A DNA stretch of 45,374 nt from Woeseiaceae bacterium (GTDB lineage: Bacteria; Pseudomonadota; Gammaproteobacteria; Steroidobacterales; Woeseiaceae): assembly GCA_013138675.1 (NCBI GenBank), contig WTCH01000145.1, positions 1 to 45,374 of the forward strand, written 5' to 3'. Positions within the stretch are counted from its first letter, which is position 1; each line of letters starts with the position of its first letter. A model generated the notes under the pieces. The model saw nothing but the letters and a program-made list of their open reading frames with translations, did not search any database and was not told where the DNA came from. The position numbers were made by a program, and so were the translations under genes. Positions 1 to 8,162 of the stretch are shown piece after piece.

Positions 1-1
1 C

Positions 2-409
2 TGGTCAAAAGGCGAAATCGACGTGTCCGACCTGCCAGTGTCCGACTGGAGCCCGCAGGCAACGATTCATTTCATCAACAGCCTCGACGCCGACCTGTCT
101 ACAGACAAGCTCAGTGAAATCGACGCCACATTGGGCCTGAGCGAGACACAGAACGCGGAGATCGGCAGGACCTGGTTTATCCAGGTCGCGGAGCGTCGAC
201 ACCGCCCGGCATATGATGGTCTCGCCAGGCACCTGCAGCGATTTGGCCGTACCCGGCTCGTACGGCCCGTTTATGTCGCGCTCGCGCAAAACGGCGAAGA
301 TGCCGCGTTGGCAAAGCAACTGTTTGGCGAAGCCCGTGGAGGCTATCACCCACTAACCAATGCCAGTATCGAGCGCGCCTTCAGGAGAATGTCCGAGACG
401 GGGGAGTAA
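2..409 (+). CDS. M1-family aminopeptidase / leukotriene A4 hydrolase-like, C-terminal fragment
   Basis: The reading frame is open from base 2 and lacks its 5' part, so only about 135 C-terminal residues are present. They resemble the helical C-terminal domain of leukotriene A4 hydrolase-type M1 zinc aminopeptidases: an N-A-E-I..W segment, a stretch around RLVRPVYVALAQ, and the family-typical ending HPLTNASIERAF (compare HPVTAM in human LTA4H). The HExxH zinc site would lie upstream of the window. A GTG at 23 is just an internal valine, not the start. Such enzymes remove N-terminal residues from peptides, usually in the cytoplasm. Family assignment is from remembered similarity; the fragment has no catalytic residues to confirm it. 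Confidence 0.75.
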   Translation, partial: WSKGEIDVSDLPVSDWSPQATIHFINSLDADLSTDKLSEIDATLGLSETQNAEIGRTWFIQVAERRHRPAYDGLARHLQRFGRTRLVRPVYVALAQNGEDAALAKQLFGEARGGYHPLTNASIERAFRRMSETGE

Positions 410-470
410 TGGCGAAAATGTCGCACTTCATCTATTCTTAAAGCACTCGCACAACAAACAGTGCTCCGGA

Positions 471-842
471 ATGGAAAACAAGCTCATCGTAACGTTTGAG
501 GGCGATCACGTGCTGGTGATTGCTGACGGTGATAAAGACTATCGTTACATGGAAACGCTCTGGCGCGAAGTTGCAGCGACCTGTGATCAAAACGAATGTT
601 ACAACGTACTCGGGATTGCCAATACCACGACGCCGGTCGAGGCCGTTGAAGGGTATGATCTGCCAACGATCTTCAGAGAGCTCCGCATCGGGCAGCACTA
701 TCGAATCGCGTGGGTGGAAAAAGAACAGGACGCCCGGGACATGGTCGAATTCGTAGTGACCGTTCTGAATAATCGTGGAATGCCTGGTCGTTTATTCGAC
801 ACAGAGGCCGAGGCGCGGCAATGGTTACTGGGTTCTGATTGA
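471..842 (+). CDS. small STAS/SpoIIAA-like protein
   Basis: This is a 123-residue soluble protein with no signal peptide. It begins with a beta-rich MENKLIVTFEG segment and ends with an F-D-T-E-A-E-A-R-Q-W-L-L helix. That end is typical of SpoIIAA-like/STAS-fold proteins of Proteobacteria, whose role is poorly known. I chose the ATG at 471 because the frame upstream back to 360 lies in non-protein-like sequence overlapping the previous gene. No strong Shine-Dalgarno is visible. It ends 11 nt before the next start, so it probably shares a transcript with the PsiE-like gene. No function can be read from the sequence. Confidence 0.6.
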   Translation: MENKLIVTFEGDHVLVIADGDKDYRYMETLWREVAATCDQNECYNVLGIANTTTPVEAVEGYDLPTIFRELRIGQHYRIAWVEKEQDARDMVEFVVTVLNNRGMPGRLFDTEAEARQWLLGSD

Positions 843-853
843 AAGGGAGCGGC

Positions 854-1264
854 ATGGACATTTTCGGCAAAGTGGAGCGTGGAATAGCAATCATGCTATT
901 GGTGCTCATGGGTATCGTCGTCATCTCGGGCACGCTCGAGGTTGCCTACATCGTTCTCACCGACCTGTTCAAGCCGCCGGGCTTTTTTCTTGGCGTAGAA
1001 GACCTGTTCGATGCATTCGGCTTGTTCCTGATGGTTCTGATAGGGCTTGAGCTCATGTCGAGCATCAAAATGTACCTCGATGACAGCGTGATTCATGCTG
1101 AGATGATGTTCCTTGTCGCGCTTACTGCCGTGGCGCGAAAAGTCGTCATTCTCGATGCGAAAGCCATCGATGCGATGACGGTGTTCGCTATAGCTGCACT
1201 AGTGATCGCATTATCTGGCGGCTATTACTTTATTAAGAAGACGAACGCACCTCGCCCAGGCTAA
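854..1264 (+). CDS. PsiE-like (phosphate-starvation-inducible E family) membrane protein
   Basis: The product is 136 residues with four hydrophobic segments: about residues 12-32, 50-70, 86-105 and 110-128. Its layout and the conserved segment around LIGLELMSSIKMYL match the PsiE/DUF2500-type family of small inner-membrane proteins. ATG 854 is preceded by AAAGGGAG, which favours it over the TTG at 839 overlapping the upstream stop. Members are named for induction on phosphate starvation in E. coli, but their activity is unknown, and no Pho box is evident here. The neighbouring STAS-like gene ends just upstream, suggesting a two-gene unit. Confidence 0.7.
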   Translation: MDIFGKVERGIAIMLLVLMGIVVISGTLEVAYIVLTDLFKPPGFFLGVEDLFDAFGLFLMVLIGLELMSSIKMYLDDSVIHAEMMFLVALTAVARKVVILDAKAIDAMTVFAIAALVIALSGGYYFIKKTNAPRPG

Positions 1265-1344
1265 CGCGGCAACAATGCGGGCGACCTAATTGCCCGAGGT
1301 CTTTACGTTCACCTCACAACTTTCACCGTAAAGGAGCCGTTTCC

Positions 1345-1779
1345 GTGCTACGTATCGAGTCCGTCAATCACGTTGGAATTCGCGTCAGCGACAAGCAGCA
1401 GTCCATCGGTTTTTACGAGCGCCTTGGATTTAGCTTGCTCAGCGATGTCGGCTTTGAGAAAGGTCATCCGGTAATCATGAAACATGCAAGCGGGGTCGTC
1501 CTGAATCTGCTCGGCCCTGCGACTGTTGCTGATCAGACCAACATCCTCATGGATGTAGATCAAAAATATACAGGCATTACCCACGTTGCCCTCACGGTCA
1601 CGTCACTCGATGAGACAAGGGATTTTCTCGAGCAAAGCGGAATCAAAATTACCGGATCGTTCAGCTTCGGCAACATGGCGGCCGTGTTCATTCGGGATCC
1701 GGACCGCAACGTCATCGAATTGGACGCCTACGGCGACGACAAGCCCGATGACATGGGCGATTACTCGAATCACCCGTGA
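1345..1779 (+). CDS. VOC/glyoxalase-superfamily protein
   Basis: The 144 residues form two beta-alpha-beta-beta-beta modules of the vicinal-oxygen-chelate fold. Module one starts with NHVGIRVSD (His9). Module two starts with THVALTV and ends with DPDRNVIELDAY, whose Glu is the usual second-module metal ligand. The start is GTG at 1345, supported by an AAGGAG eight bases upstream. The family includes glyoxalase I, dioxygenases and fosfomycin-resistance enzymes; the substrate cannot be told. The stop overlaps the GTG of the following GFA-family gene (GTGA), so the two are probably translationally coupled. A shared role in handling glutathione or aldehyde adducts is only inference. Confidence 0.85.
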   Translation: MLRIESVNHVGIRVSDKQQSIGFYERLGFSLLSDVGFEKGHPVIMKHASGVVLNLLGPATVADQTNILMDVDQKYTGITHVALTVTSLDETRDFLEQSGIKITGSFSFGNMAAVFIRDPDRNVIELDAYGDDKPDDMGDYSNHP

Positions 1780-2180
1780 GCGCCGTGAGTTACAAAGGTC
1801 GCTGCTTCTGTGGCAACGTCAAATTCACTGTGACGGGGCCGGACCAATACGCCTGCTTCTGCCATTGCGAGAGCTGCCGGCGCGCCGCAGGCGGCACCAG
1901 CGTGCCCTGGGCGACGTTTGCCAGGGAAGACTTCGTTGTGACTGACGGCGAGATGGCGGCGCACTGCTCGGCACCAGGGGTGACTCGGGGCCTATGCACG
2001 GTATGCGGTACGTCGCTCACCTACGAAAACGAGAATCGTCCCGGCCAGATTGACGTCACTCTGACAAGCTTCGAGGACCCCTCGGCGTTTTCTCCCAGGT
2101 CCCATATCTGGGTCGAGGACAAGCTGCCCTGGGTGACGATTGACGACGGCTTGCCGCAGCACGACAAAAACGCAGGGTAA
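1776..2180 (+). CDS. GFA-family zinc protein (glutathione-dependent formaldehyde-activating enzyme-like)
   Basis: This 134-residue protein carries the GFA/CENP-V cysteine pattern. It has GRCFCGNV near residue 9, then C-x-CHCESCRR near residue 33, then LCTVCGTSL around residue 73. These cysteines bind structural and catalytic zinc in the family. The original member, Gfa of Paracoccus, was proposed to speed S-hydroxymethylglutathione formation, but most homologues are uncharacterised. The GTG start at 1776 overlaps the stop of the VOC gene by four bases. It is convergent with rho, with 26 bp between them and no evident terminator hairpin. Confidence 0.88.
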   Translation: MSAVSYKGRCFCGNVKFTVTGPDQYACFCHCESCRRAAGGTSVPWATFAREDFVVTDGEMAAHCSAPGVTRGLCTVCGTSLTYENENRPGQIDVTLTSFEDPSAFSPRSHIWVEDKLPWVTIDDGLPQHDKNAG

Positions 2181-2206
2181 ACCTCGTTGTTCGCGCCGCG
2201 GGTCTT

Positions 2207-3637
2207 TTAGCGCTTCATTGCCTCGAAGAACTGGGAATTGGTCTTCGTGTCCTGCATTTTGTTAAGTAAGAACTCAACGGCAGCAAGCTCGTCCATCGGG
2301 TGCAGGACCTTGCGCAGAACCCACATCTTCTGCAGTTCTTCAGGAACGGTCAGCAGTTCTTCTTTACGCGTTCCGGAACGATTGATGTTGATCGCCGGGA
2401 ACACGCGCTTCTCGGCAATACGGCGATCCAAGTGGATTTCCATGTTGCCCGTGCCTTTGAACTCTTCGTAGATGACTTCGTCCATCTTCGATCCCGTGTC
2501 GACCAGTGCCGTCGCGAGAATTGTCAGGCTTCCGCCCTCTTCAATGTTACGTGCAGCGCCAAAGAACCGTTTCGGCCTGTGCAGAGCATTCGCATCCACA
2601 CCGCCGGTCAGTACTTTGCCTGATGATGGTACAACCGTGTTGTAGGCACGCGCGAGGCGCGTAATCGAATCGAGCAGGATGACGACGTCGCGTTTGTGCT
2701 CGACGAGGCGCTTGGCCTTTTCGATGACCATTTCGGCGACCTGAACGTGGCGACTGGCGGGCTCGTCGAACGTGGATGACACGACTTCACCGCGAACCGT
2801 GCGCTCCATCTCGGTAACCTCTTCCGGGCGCTCGTCAATGAGCAGCACGATGAGATCGACATCGGGAGAGTTAGCGCAGATCGCAGATGCCATGTTCTGC
2901 AACAACATCGTCTTGCCGGCCTTCGGCGGCGAGACGATCAATCCGCGCTGGCCTTTGCCGATCGGCGCAACCATATCAATGATGCGTGCCGTCAGGTCTT
3001 CGGTACTGCCATTACCCTGCTCGAGCGGCAGGCGCTCGGTCGGGAACAGCGGTGTAAGGTTCTCAAAAAGGACCTTGGTGCGTGCGTTCTCAGGCGAGTC
3101 ATGGTTGATCTGCCCGACCTTGAGCAACGCGAAATAGCGCTCACCATCTTTTGGCGGCCGGATGAGACCCGATACCGTGTCACCGGTGCGCAGCGCGAAA
3201 CGCCGAATCTGGCTTGGGCTGACGTAAATGTCGTCAGGGCCGGCCAGGTAGGAGGCGTCCGAAGAGCGCAGAAAGCCGAAGCCATCCTGCAAGATCTCCA
3301 GGACACCATCGCCGTAAATATCTTCACCATTCTGGGCATGCGCCTTGAGGATCGCGAAGATCATGTCTTGCTTGCGCTGGCGCGCGAGACCTTCCAGTCC
3401 GAGCTTTTCACCGAGTGTGACAAGATCGGCTGCTGGCCGGTTCTTGAGCTCGCTCAGGTTCATGCTGTTTTTGCTCGCTTCGAGCTGCTCGGGCGGAATT
3501 ACCTCGACGTTACCGTCATCCTCCGGATACTCAGACTGCTGAGGCCGGCGGCGCCGACGGCGGTTCGTGTTGCCCTTGTTCTTGTTGCCTGACTTATTAG
3601 GTCGGCTGGTTGTTTGATTACCCAAGTACCCTCTCAC
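2207..3637 (-). CDS. rho: transcription termination factor Rho
   Basis: The 476-residue product is a hexameric RNA-dependent ATPase that ends transcription. The Rho N-terminal helical domain starts at MNLSELKN (Met59, where E. coli Rho begins). The RNA-binding cold-shock-like domain contains GFGFLRSSDASYLAGPDD. The P-loop is PPKAGKTM at 237-244, followed by Walker B LLDSITRLARAYN near 321. An unusual 58-residue extension precedes this; it is rich in Asn/Lys/Gly, contains six consecutive Arg, then an acidic patch. The GTG start at 3637 overlaps the trxA stop as GTGA, which supports the extension being translated. The trxA-rho order is shared with E. coli. Confidence 0.97.
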   Translation of the reverse strand: MRGYLGNQTTSRPNKSGNKNKGNTNRRRRRRPQQSEYPEDDGNVEVIPPEQLEASKNSMNLSELKNRPAADLVTLGEKLGLEGLARQRKQDMIFAILKAHAQNGEDIYGDGVLEILQDGFGFLRSSDASYLAGPDDIYVSPSQIRRFALRTGDTVSGLIRPPKDGERYFALLKVGQINHDSPENARTKVLFENLTPLFPTERLPLEQGNGSTEDLTARIIDMVAPIGKGQRGLIVSPPKAGKTMLLQNMASAICANSPDVDLIVLLIDERPEEVTEMERTVRGEVVSSTFDEPASRHVQVAEMVIEKAKRLVEHKRDVVILLDSITRLARAYNTVVPSSGKVLTGGVDANALHRPKRFFGAARNIEEGGSLTILATALVDTGSKMDEVIYEEFKGTGNMEIHLDRRIAEKRVFPAININRSGTRKEELLTVPEELQKMWVLRKVLHPMDELAAVEFLLNKMQDTKTNSQFFEAMKR

Positions 3638-3960
3638 AGATTGGAGTCCAGGAACTCAGTCAGTTGCGATTTGGAAAACGCACCGACCTTTTGTGCCTGG
3701 ACTGCGCCATCTTTAAATAGCATTAATGTAGGAATGCTGCGGATGCCGAATTTGGCCGCTATATTCGGACTTTCGTCGACATTCAGTTTTACGACCGACA
3801 TCTTGTCCGCGTACTCTGTCGCAGCTTCATCAAGGAACGGAGCGATCATTTTGCAGGGTCCGCACCATTCAGCCCAGAAATCGACCAGGGCAGGTTTTTC
3901 AGATTTAATGACGTCAGCATCAAAATTGCTGTCATTGGTGTGCACGAGATTGTCGCTCAC
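3634..3960 (-). CDS. trxA: thioredoxin 1
   Basis: The product is a 108-residue classical thioredoxin with active-site WCGPC at 32-36, the buried Asp in ALVDFWAEW, and the cis-proline in SIPTLMLF. It reduces protein disulfides in the cytoplasm using thioredoxin reductase. The start is GTG at 3960 with GGAGG about nine bases upstream. It overlaps rho by four bases downstream and is divergent from rhlB, the same three-gene arrangement as in E. coli. A shorter start is unlikely because length matches the family exactly. Confidence 0.97.
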   Translation of the reverse strand: MSDNLVHTNDSNFDADVIKSEKPALVDFWAEWCGPCKMIAPFLDEAATEYADKMSVVKLNVDESPNIAAKFGIRSIPTLMLFKDGAVQAQKVGAFSKSQLTEFLDSNL

Positions 3961-4191
3961 CGGCTACTTCCTCCACATGAAAACGGAAATTGAACTCTAT
4001 AAAATGGATGACGCTGCCTTCTCTATCAGGCACTATGTCGCAGCTTTGTTGCCGACGTGTCAGGCTTCTTTGACGAATCGATGAATGCGAAACTGGCAGG
4101 TGCGACGATTGTCGCGTCGAATTAAGACCAATTTGAACGCGTCACGAGCCATTTTGCAAGCATTTAATGCACTTTTTAAGGCCCCCCGATC
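3961..4191. promoter_or_regulatory. divergent trxA-rho / rhlB intergenic control region
   Basis: These 231 bp separate two oppositely oriented housekeeping units and must hold promoters for both. It contains AT-rich patches, for example around 3990-4005 and 4130-4180, but no -35/-10 pair on either strand is convincing by eye. An open frame crossing it is not protein-like. Confidence 0.5.
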
Positions 4192-5463
4192 ATGTCAGAT
4201 AACCATCTGAGCGACCTCAGATTTGATGCACTTGCGCTGCAGGACAGCGTGCACGCGGGCATCCGTGATGCAGGCTTCGAGTTCTGTACACCCATCCAGG
4301 CCAGCACTTTGCCTATAGCCCTGGAACCCCGAGACGTTGCGGGCCAGGCACAGACCGGCACAGGCAAGACGGCAGCTTTCCTGGTCGCGACATTCGAGAA
4401 GCTGCTTGCCTCGACCCCGGACCCGGAGCAAAAGAAACAGCCGCGCGCCTTCATGCTCGCGCCTACGCGGGAACTTGCGATGCAGATTGCCAAGGACGCC
4501 GAATTGCTCGGCAAACACACAGGCTTCAAGATTGGACTGGCCTACGGCGGCACAGACTACGAAAAGCAACGACGTATTATAGAGAATGGCATCGATATCC
4601 TTATCGGCACGCCCGGGCGCATCATCGACTACTTCAAGCAGGGCGTTTTCAAGCTGAACAAAGTCGAAGTCGCCGTTCTGGACGAGGCGGATCGCATGTT
4701 CGACCTGGGCTTCATCAAGGATATTCGCTATCTGCTCCGACGGCTTCCCGACCCTGACAAGCGACTCAATATGTTGTTCTCTGCGACGCTGTCGCAGCGT
4801 GTCATGGAACTCGCATTCGAGCACATGAATGAGCCGGAGCTCATTCGCATCGAACCGGACAAGGTCACTGTGGACCGCGTACGCCAGGCCATATTCTTCC
4901 CCTCGAATGAAGACAAGTTGCCGTTGCTGGTCGGCCTGATCCGTGAGATGGGCACCGGCCGCATCATGGTATTCGTCAACATGAAGCGCGACGCCGAACG
5001 TGTCGAAGCTACGCTTGAGGCCAATGGCGTGCAAGCGAAAGCGATTTCGGGCGATGTACCGCAGAAAAAGCGGCAGCGCCTGTTGCTGGAGTTCCAGAGC
5101 GGAGACCTACAGGTTTTGATCGGTACCGATGTTGCCTCCCGCGGCCTGCACATTCCTGATGTTCAATACGTCATAAATTATGACCTACCGCAGGACTCGG
5201 AAGATTACGTGCATCGCATCGGACGCACAGCGCGCGCCGGTGCAGCAGGCAATGCGATCAGTTTTGGCTGCGAATCGTATGCCATGTCTTTGCCGGACAT
5301 CGAAGACTTCATCGGCCATAAAATTCCGGTCGCGAAGTACGACCCGGCGCTAATGCCCGAACTCATCAAACCGAAGCGCAAGCCACGGCAACAATCAGGG
5401 CAGCAGCGCGGTCGGTCCGGCGACAATCGAGGATCCCGGCGGCGACCGCCGAGAAGGTCGTAG
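4192..5463 (+). CDS. rhlB: DEAD-box ATP-dependent RNA helicase RhlB
   Basis: All DEAD-box motifs are present over 423 residues: Q motif FEFCTPIQ, motif I AQTGTGKT, Ia PTRELA, GTPGR, DEAD, SAT, then ASRGLHIPDV and HRIGRTAR. A basic Arg/Gln/Gly tail follows, as in RhlB, the RNase E-partner helicase of the RNA degradosome. Length and synteny next to trxA-rho match E. coli (421 residues). ATG 4192 follows a weak AAGG. The TAG stop at 5461 is not separated from the following repeat: it is the TAG of a GTAGGAG REP-type element, so the last basic codons abut mobile repeat sequence. Confidence 0.95.
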   Translation: MSDNHLSDLRFDALALQDSVHAGIRDAGFEFCTPIQASTLPIALEPRDVAGQAQTGTGKTAAFLVATFEKLLASTPDPEQKKQPRAFMLAPTRELAMQIAKDAELLGKHTGFKIGLAYGGTDYEKQRRIIENGIDILIGTPGRIIDYFKQGVFKLNKVEVAVLDEADRMFDLGFIKDIRYLLRRLPDPDKRLNMLFSATLSQRVMELAFEHMNEPELIRIEPDKVTVDRVRQAIFFPSNEDKLPLLVGLIREMGTGRIMVFVNMKRDAERVEATLEANGVQAKAISGDVPQKKRQRLLLEFQSGDLQVLIGTDVASRGLHIPDVQYVINYDLPQDSEDYVHRIGRTARAGAAGNAISFGCESYAMSLPDIEDFIGHKIPVAKYDPALMPELIKPKRKPRQQSGQQRGRSGDNRGSRRRPPRRS

Positions 5464-5530
5464 GAGCTGCGCTTGCGCTGCGACTGTCGCGCTGGCCACG
5501 TGCCCTAGGGGTGCAAGCAGCGCTCCTACA
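5460..5530. repeat. REP-type inverted pair between rhlB and yrfG
   Basis: A GTAGGAGCTGCGCTTGCGC end at 5460 faces an inverted GTAGGAGCGCTGCTTGC end read on the minus strand from 5529. The pair forms a hairpin-capable doublet about 70 bp long. Its left 22 bases recur exactly, inverted, at 42627-42648. The TAG in each end is the stop codon of the adjacent gene: rhlB at 5461-5463 and yrfG at 5526-5528. A conserved 5' GTAG fits REP elements moved by RAYT transposases. It may also act as a bidirectional 3'-end structure. Confidence 0.8.
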
Positions 5531-6188
5531 ACAAGTCCCTCACACCATTTACGCCCGGGAACTCCCCATTCTCCCGCGGTGGCTCAGTCGTATCCGGATG
5601 GGTCACGACCACAGGCATGCGAATGCCGTATTCAGCAGCGCTTCGCAGCACCGGCACCGTGTCATCCACGAACACCGTTGTTTCGGGATCGAACCTCTCC
5701 GCTTCCTGCAGCAAGCGCCAGAACTCCTGATCTTCCTTTGCATACCCGTAGGTATGCGAGCTGTGAATATTGTCGAAATACCCGCCAAACCCCAGTGTGT
5801 CTTCTTTAAGCTTTAACGTATCCGGGTGCGAGTTCGTCACGAGAAGAACCCTGATGTCCGCTGCCCGGACTTTCTCAAGAAAGGTCTGCGCACCGGGCAG
5901 GTATTCGATGCGGTCATGCACTTCGTGATGTAGTGCCAGCACGTCGAAGCCCAGGCGCTCACTCCAGTGATCGAGGCAGTACCACTCGAGGTCGCCCTGG
6001 ATTGACAGGTACTTGGCATACAGACGGTCGCGCGCCACCGTGTAGTCCAGCCCGTTGTGACTCGCATAGCGGCCCACCACGAGCTCTTTCCAAACATAGG
6101 TATCGAACGCCAGGTCAAGAATGGTCCCGTCCATATCGAGCATCAACGTTTCGCAGCGCTTCATGGCTGTTTTCGGATCGATTGTCAC
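5526..6188 (-). CDS. yrfG: HAD-superfamily GMP/IMP nucleotidase YrfG-like
   Basis: The 220-residue product is a HAD phosphatase with motif I LDMDGT (Asp18 nucleophile, Asp20), motif II TNSHPD, motif III lysine in GYAKEDQEFW and motif IV FVDDT. Close resemblance to E. coli YrfG includes LDLAFDTYVWKEL and WYCLDHWSE-type segments. YrfG dephosphorylates purine nucleoside monophosphates. I kept GTG 6188 as the start; ATG 6164 is an alternative, and neither has a clear ribosome site. It is divergent from cysQ by 41 bp. The stop codon TAG lies within the REP end shared with rhlB's 3' side. Confidence 0.87.
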   Translation of the reverse strand: MTIDPKTAMKRCETLMLDMDGTILDLAFDTYVWKELVVGRYASHNGLDYTVARDRLYAKYLSIQGDLEWYCLDHWSERLGFDVLALHHEVHDRIEYLPGAQTFLEKVRAADIRVLLVTNSHPDTLKLKEDTLGFGGYFDNIHSSHTYGYAKEDQEFWRLLQEAERFDPETTVFVDDTVPVLRSAAEYGIRMPVVVTHPDTTEPPRENGEFPGVNGVRDLL

Positions 6189-6229
6189 TGTTCTATACTG
6201 CGCGCCCCTGTTCGCGTGCGGATATTTGA

Positions 6230-7030
6230 ATGAACCTGAATGAACTTATTAACCCGATCGTCGATCTCGCCGTCGATGCGGGCAAAGCGATCCTCGAAGT
6301 CTACGCCACCGATTTTGACGTTCAAGAGAAAGGTGATAAATCTCCACTGACACAGGCGGATCTTGCGTCGCATCACTGCATCGTAAGAGGCCTCGGCGTG
6401 CTAACGCCCGACATTCCAGTCATCTCCGAGGAAGAAGGATTGCCGAGCTTCGCTGAGCGTGGCCAGTGGCAGCGCTACTGGCTGATCGACCCGCTCGATG
6501 GCACCAAGGAATTTGTTAATCGTAATGGCGAATTCACGGTCAACATCGCGCTAATCGACTCAAATCGACCCATATTCGGTGTGGTGCATGTACCGGTACA
6601 GGATAAGACTTACATCGGCTGTGAAGGACACGGCTCCGAGCTCCGCGAGGGTGGTTCGATCACGTCAATCAGCGTGGCTGCGATAAGCGGCGATCCTGTG
6701 CGCATTGTCGGCAGTCGCTCGCACCGCGGCTCCAGCCTCGACGCATTTCTCGCGAAGGTGGGCGAATCCGACATGCTGCCCATGGGCAGCTCGCTTAAGT
6801 TCTGCGTCGTGGCCGAGGGTCGGGCGGACATCTACCCACGTCTTGGCCCGACCTCCGAATGGGATACGGCGGCCGCCCAGGCTGTCGTCGAGCAGGCGGG
6901 CGGCAAGGTCCTCGAGCTTGACGGTAAGCCCTTGTCCTATAACGCAAAAGAAGACATCCTGAACCCGTGGTTTGTTGTCATCGGAGGCACGGACCGGGAC
7001 TGGCTGGCGCTGCTTGCAAGCGACGAGTAG
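6230..7030 (+). CDS. cysQ: 3'(2'),5'-bisphosphate nucleotidase CysQ
   Basis: The 266-residue product is a Mg-dependent phosphatase of the inositol monophosphatase fold. It has the metal-binding EEEG, DPLDGTKEF and WDTAAAQAVV motifs in order. CysQ hydrolyses 3'-phosphoadenosine 5'-phosphate, a by-product of sulfate assimilation that inhibits exoribonucleases and other enzymes. The ATG at 6230 lies 41 bp from the divergent yrfG; a TATACT at 6194-6199 is a possible -10 box without an obvious -35. A DUF465 gene begins 11 bases after the stop, so the two are probably cotranscribed. Confidence 0.93.
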   Translation: MNLNELINPIVDLAVDAGKAILEVYATDFDVQEKGDKSPLTQADLASHHCIVRGLGVLTPDIPVISEEEGLPSFAERGQWQRYWLIDPLDGTKEFVNRNGEFTVNIALIDSNRPIFGVVHVPVQDKTYIGCEGHGSELREGGSITSISVAAISGDPVRIVGSRSHRGSSLDAFLAKVGESDMLPMGSSLKFCVVAEGRADIYPRLGPTSEWDTAAAQAVVEQAGGKVLELDGKPLSYNAKEDILNPWFVVIGGTDRDWLALLASDE

Positions 7031-7041
7031 CATGAGCGGAA

Positions 7042-7257
7042 ATGACCGATAAAGTCGATACTGAATCATTCAAAAATCTCGAGAGGCTACGCGAACTGCG
7101 AGTAAGCCACCGCGATCTTGACTACCTGATAGATCGGCTGCAACACGACCCAATGGTCGACCAGTTGCGCATTCGGCGCCTCAAGAAACGCAAGTTGCTG
7201 ATCAAAGACATGATCGCGTCACTCGAGAGCGAGCTGATTCCCGACCTCGACGCCTAG
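7042..7257 (+). CDS. YdcH/DUF465 small helical protein
   Basis: The 71-residue protein has two predicted helices forming a hairpin: residues about 7-37, then RIRRLKKRKLLIKDMIASLE. The conserved R-L-K-K-x-K-L-x-x-K-D core defines DUF465 (YdcH). The biochemical role is unknown. It follows cysQ closely and its stop overlaps the trhO stop by three bases in convergent orientation. The short length and family pattern make a real gene likely. Confidence 0.88.
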   Translation: MTDKVDTESFKNLERLRELRVSHRDLDYLIDRLQHDPMVDQLRIRRLKKRKLLIKDMIASLESELIPDLDA

Positions 7258-8162
7258 GGCTTCGGCCCGATGTGAATGTCGCCTCGTTCCCGGGCGAGTT
7301 CGATCTGTCTTTGGCGTTCGCGCAGGCCCGCTGCCCTTTCCTCGTCAAGGTCGTTGATACATTTGGGACAGGACACGCCCTCCTGGTAGTCCGGTGACGC
7401 CATTTCCTCGGTACTTAATGGTCGCCGGCAAGCGTGACACTGAACATAGCCACCCTCGGCGAGATCACGGTCCACCGCGACGCGCGTATCGAACACAAAG
7501 CATTCGCCGTCCCACTGGTTTTCTTGTGCCGGCATTTCCTCAAGGTATTTGAGAATACCGCCCTGCAGGTGATAGACCTCTTCAAATCCGAGTTCCAGCA
7601 TCAGCGCAGTCGCCTTTTCACAGCGAATCCCGCCCGTGCAGAACATGGCAAGTGGCCGATCTTTCGAGGTCTCGGCGAGCTTCTGTGCGAACTCGGGAAA
7701 TTCCCGGAAGCTGTCCGTCTTGGGATCAATCGCGTGCGGGAAAGTGCCGACTTCGAATTCGTAGCTGTTGCGCGTATCAATAACAACCACATCCGGGTTT
7801 GAAATAAGTTCGTTCCATTTTTCGCCGGAGACGTAGGTGCCCGTCTGCTTATGCGGCAGTATGTCGGGACGCCCGAGCGTGACAATCTCCTTTTTCAGCT
7901 TGACGCGCATGCGCCGAAACGGCGGCTCCGATACAGCGTTCCAGCGTGCTTCGACAGGACTATCGAGCTCCAGGGTCTCTTCGATCCACGCAAATACGTG
8001 GCTGATCGCACTTTCCTCCCCGGTTATGGAGCCGTTAAAACCTTCATTCGCGACAAGAATTGTGCCGAGCAGGCCCTGCTCATCACAGACGCCCTGCAAC
8101 GCGCTCTTGAAGCCTTCCGGATCTGACAAATCCAGGAAACGGTAAAACGATGCAACTTTCAT
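7254..8162 (-). CDS. trhO: oxygen-dependent tRNA uridine(34) hydroxylase TrhO
   Basis: The 302-residue product (YceA family) makes 5-hydroxyuridine at tRNA wobble position 34. It has the N-terminal domain starting with ASFYRFLDL, the rhodanese domain with catalytic cysteine in CTGGIRCEKA, and a C-terminal cysteine-rich part, CHACRRPLS...SCPKC. The ATG start at 8162 overlaps the plsB stop as ATGA, so it is the last gene of the minus-strand series. It converges on the DUF465 gene with interlocking stop codons. Confidence 0.94.
   Translation of the reverse strand: MKVASFYRFLDLSDPEGFKSALQGVCDEQGLLGTILVANEGFNGSITGEESAISHVFAWIEETLELDSPVEARWNAVSEPPFRRMRVKLKKEIVTLGRPDILPHKQTGTYVSGEKWNELISNPDVVVIDTRNSYEFEVGTFPHAIDPKTDSFREFPEFAQKLAETSKDRPLAMFCTGGIRCEKATALMLELGFEEVYHLQGGILKYLEEMPAQENQWDGECFVFDTRVAVDRDLAEGGYVQCHACRRPLSTEEMASPDYQEGVSCPKCINDLDEERAAGLRERQRQIELARERGDIHIGPKP

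Noticed and set aside
1265..1344. Possible hairpin between PsiE-like and VOC genes
   Set aside because: Short imperfect pairings only, and no T-run; nothing beyond an ordinary leader with AAGGAG.
3247..3254. GTAGGAGG inside rho
   Set aside because: Only the 8-base word matches. It encodes conserved Rho residues and has no palindromic continuation, so it is not a REP copy. The same applies to GTAGGAG near 9399 in plsB.
3614..4084. Plus-strand frame spanning trxA and the promoter region
   Set aside because: Antisense to trxA; would place coding sequence over the divergent control region without any protein-like feature.
4195..5034. Long open frame (279 codons) on the minus strand inside rhlB
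   Set aside because: It mirrors the conserved rhlB helicase frame, has no ribosome site, and its product is rich in residues arising from reverse-complement codons.
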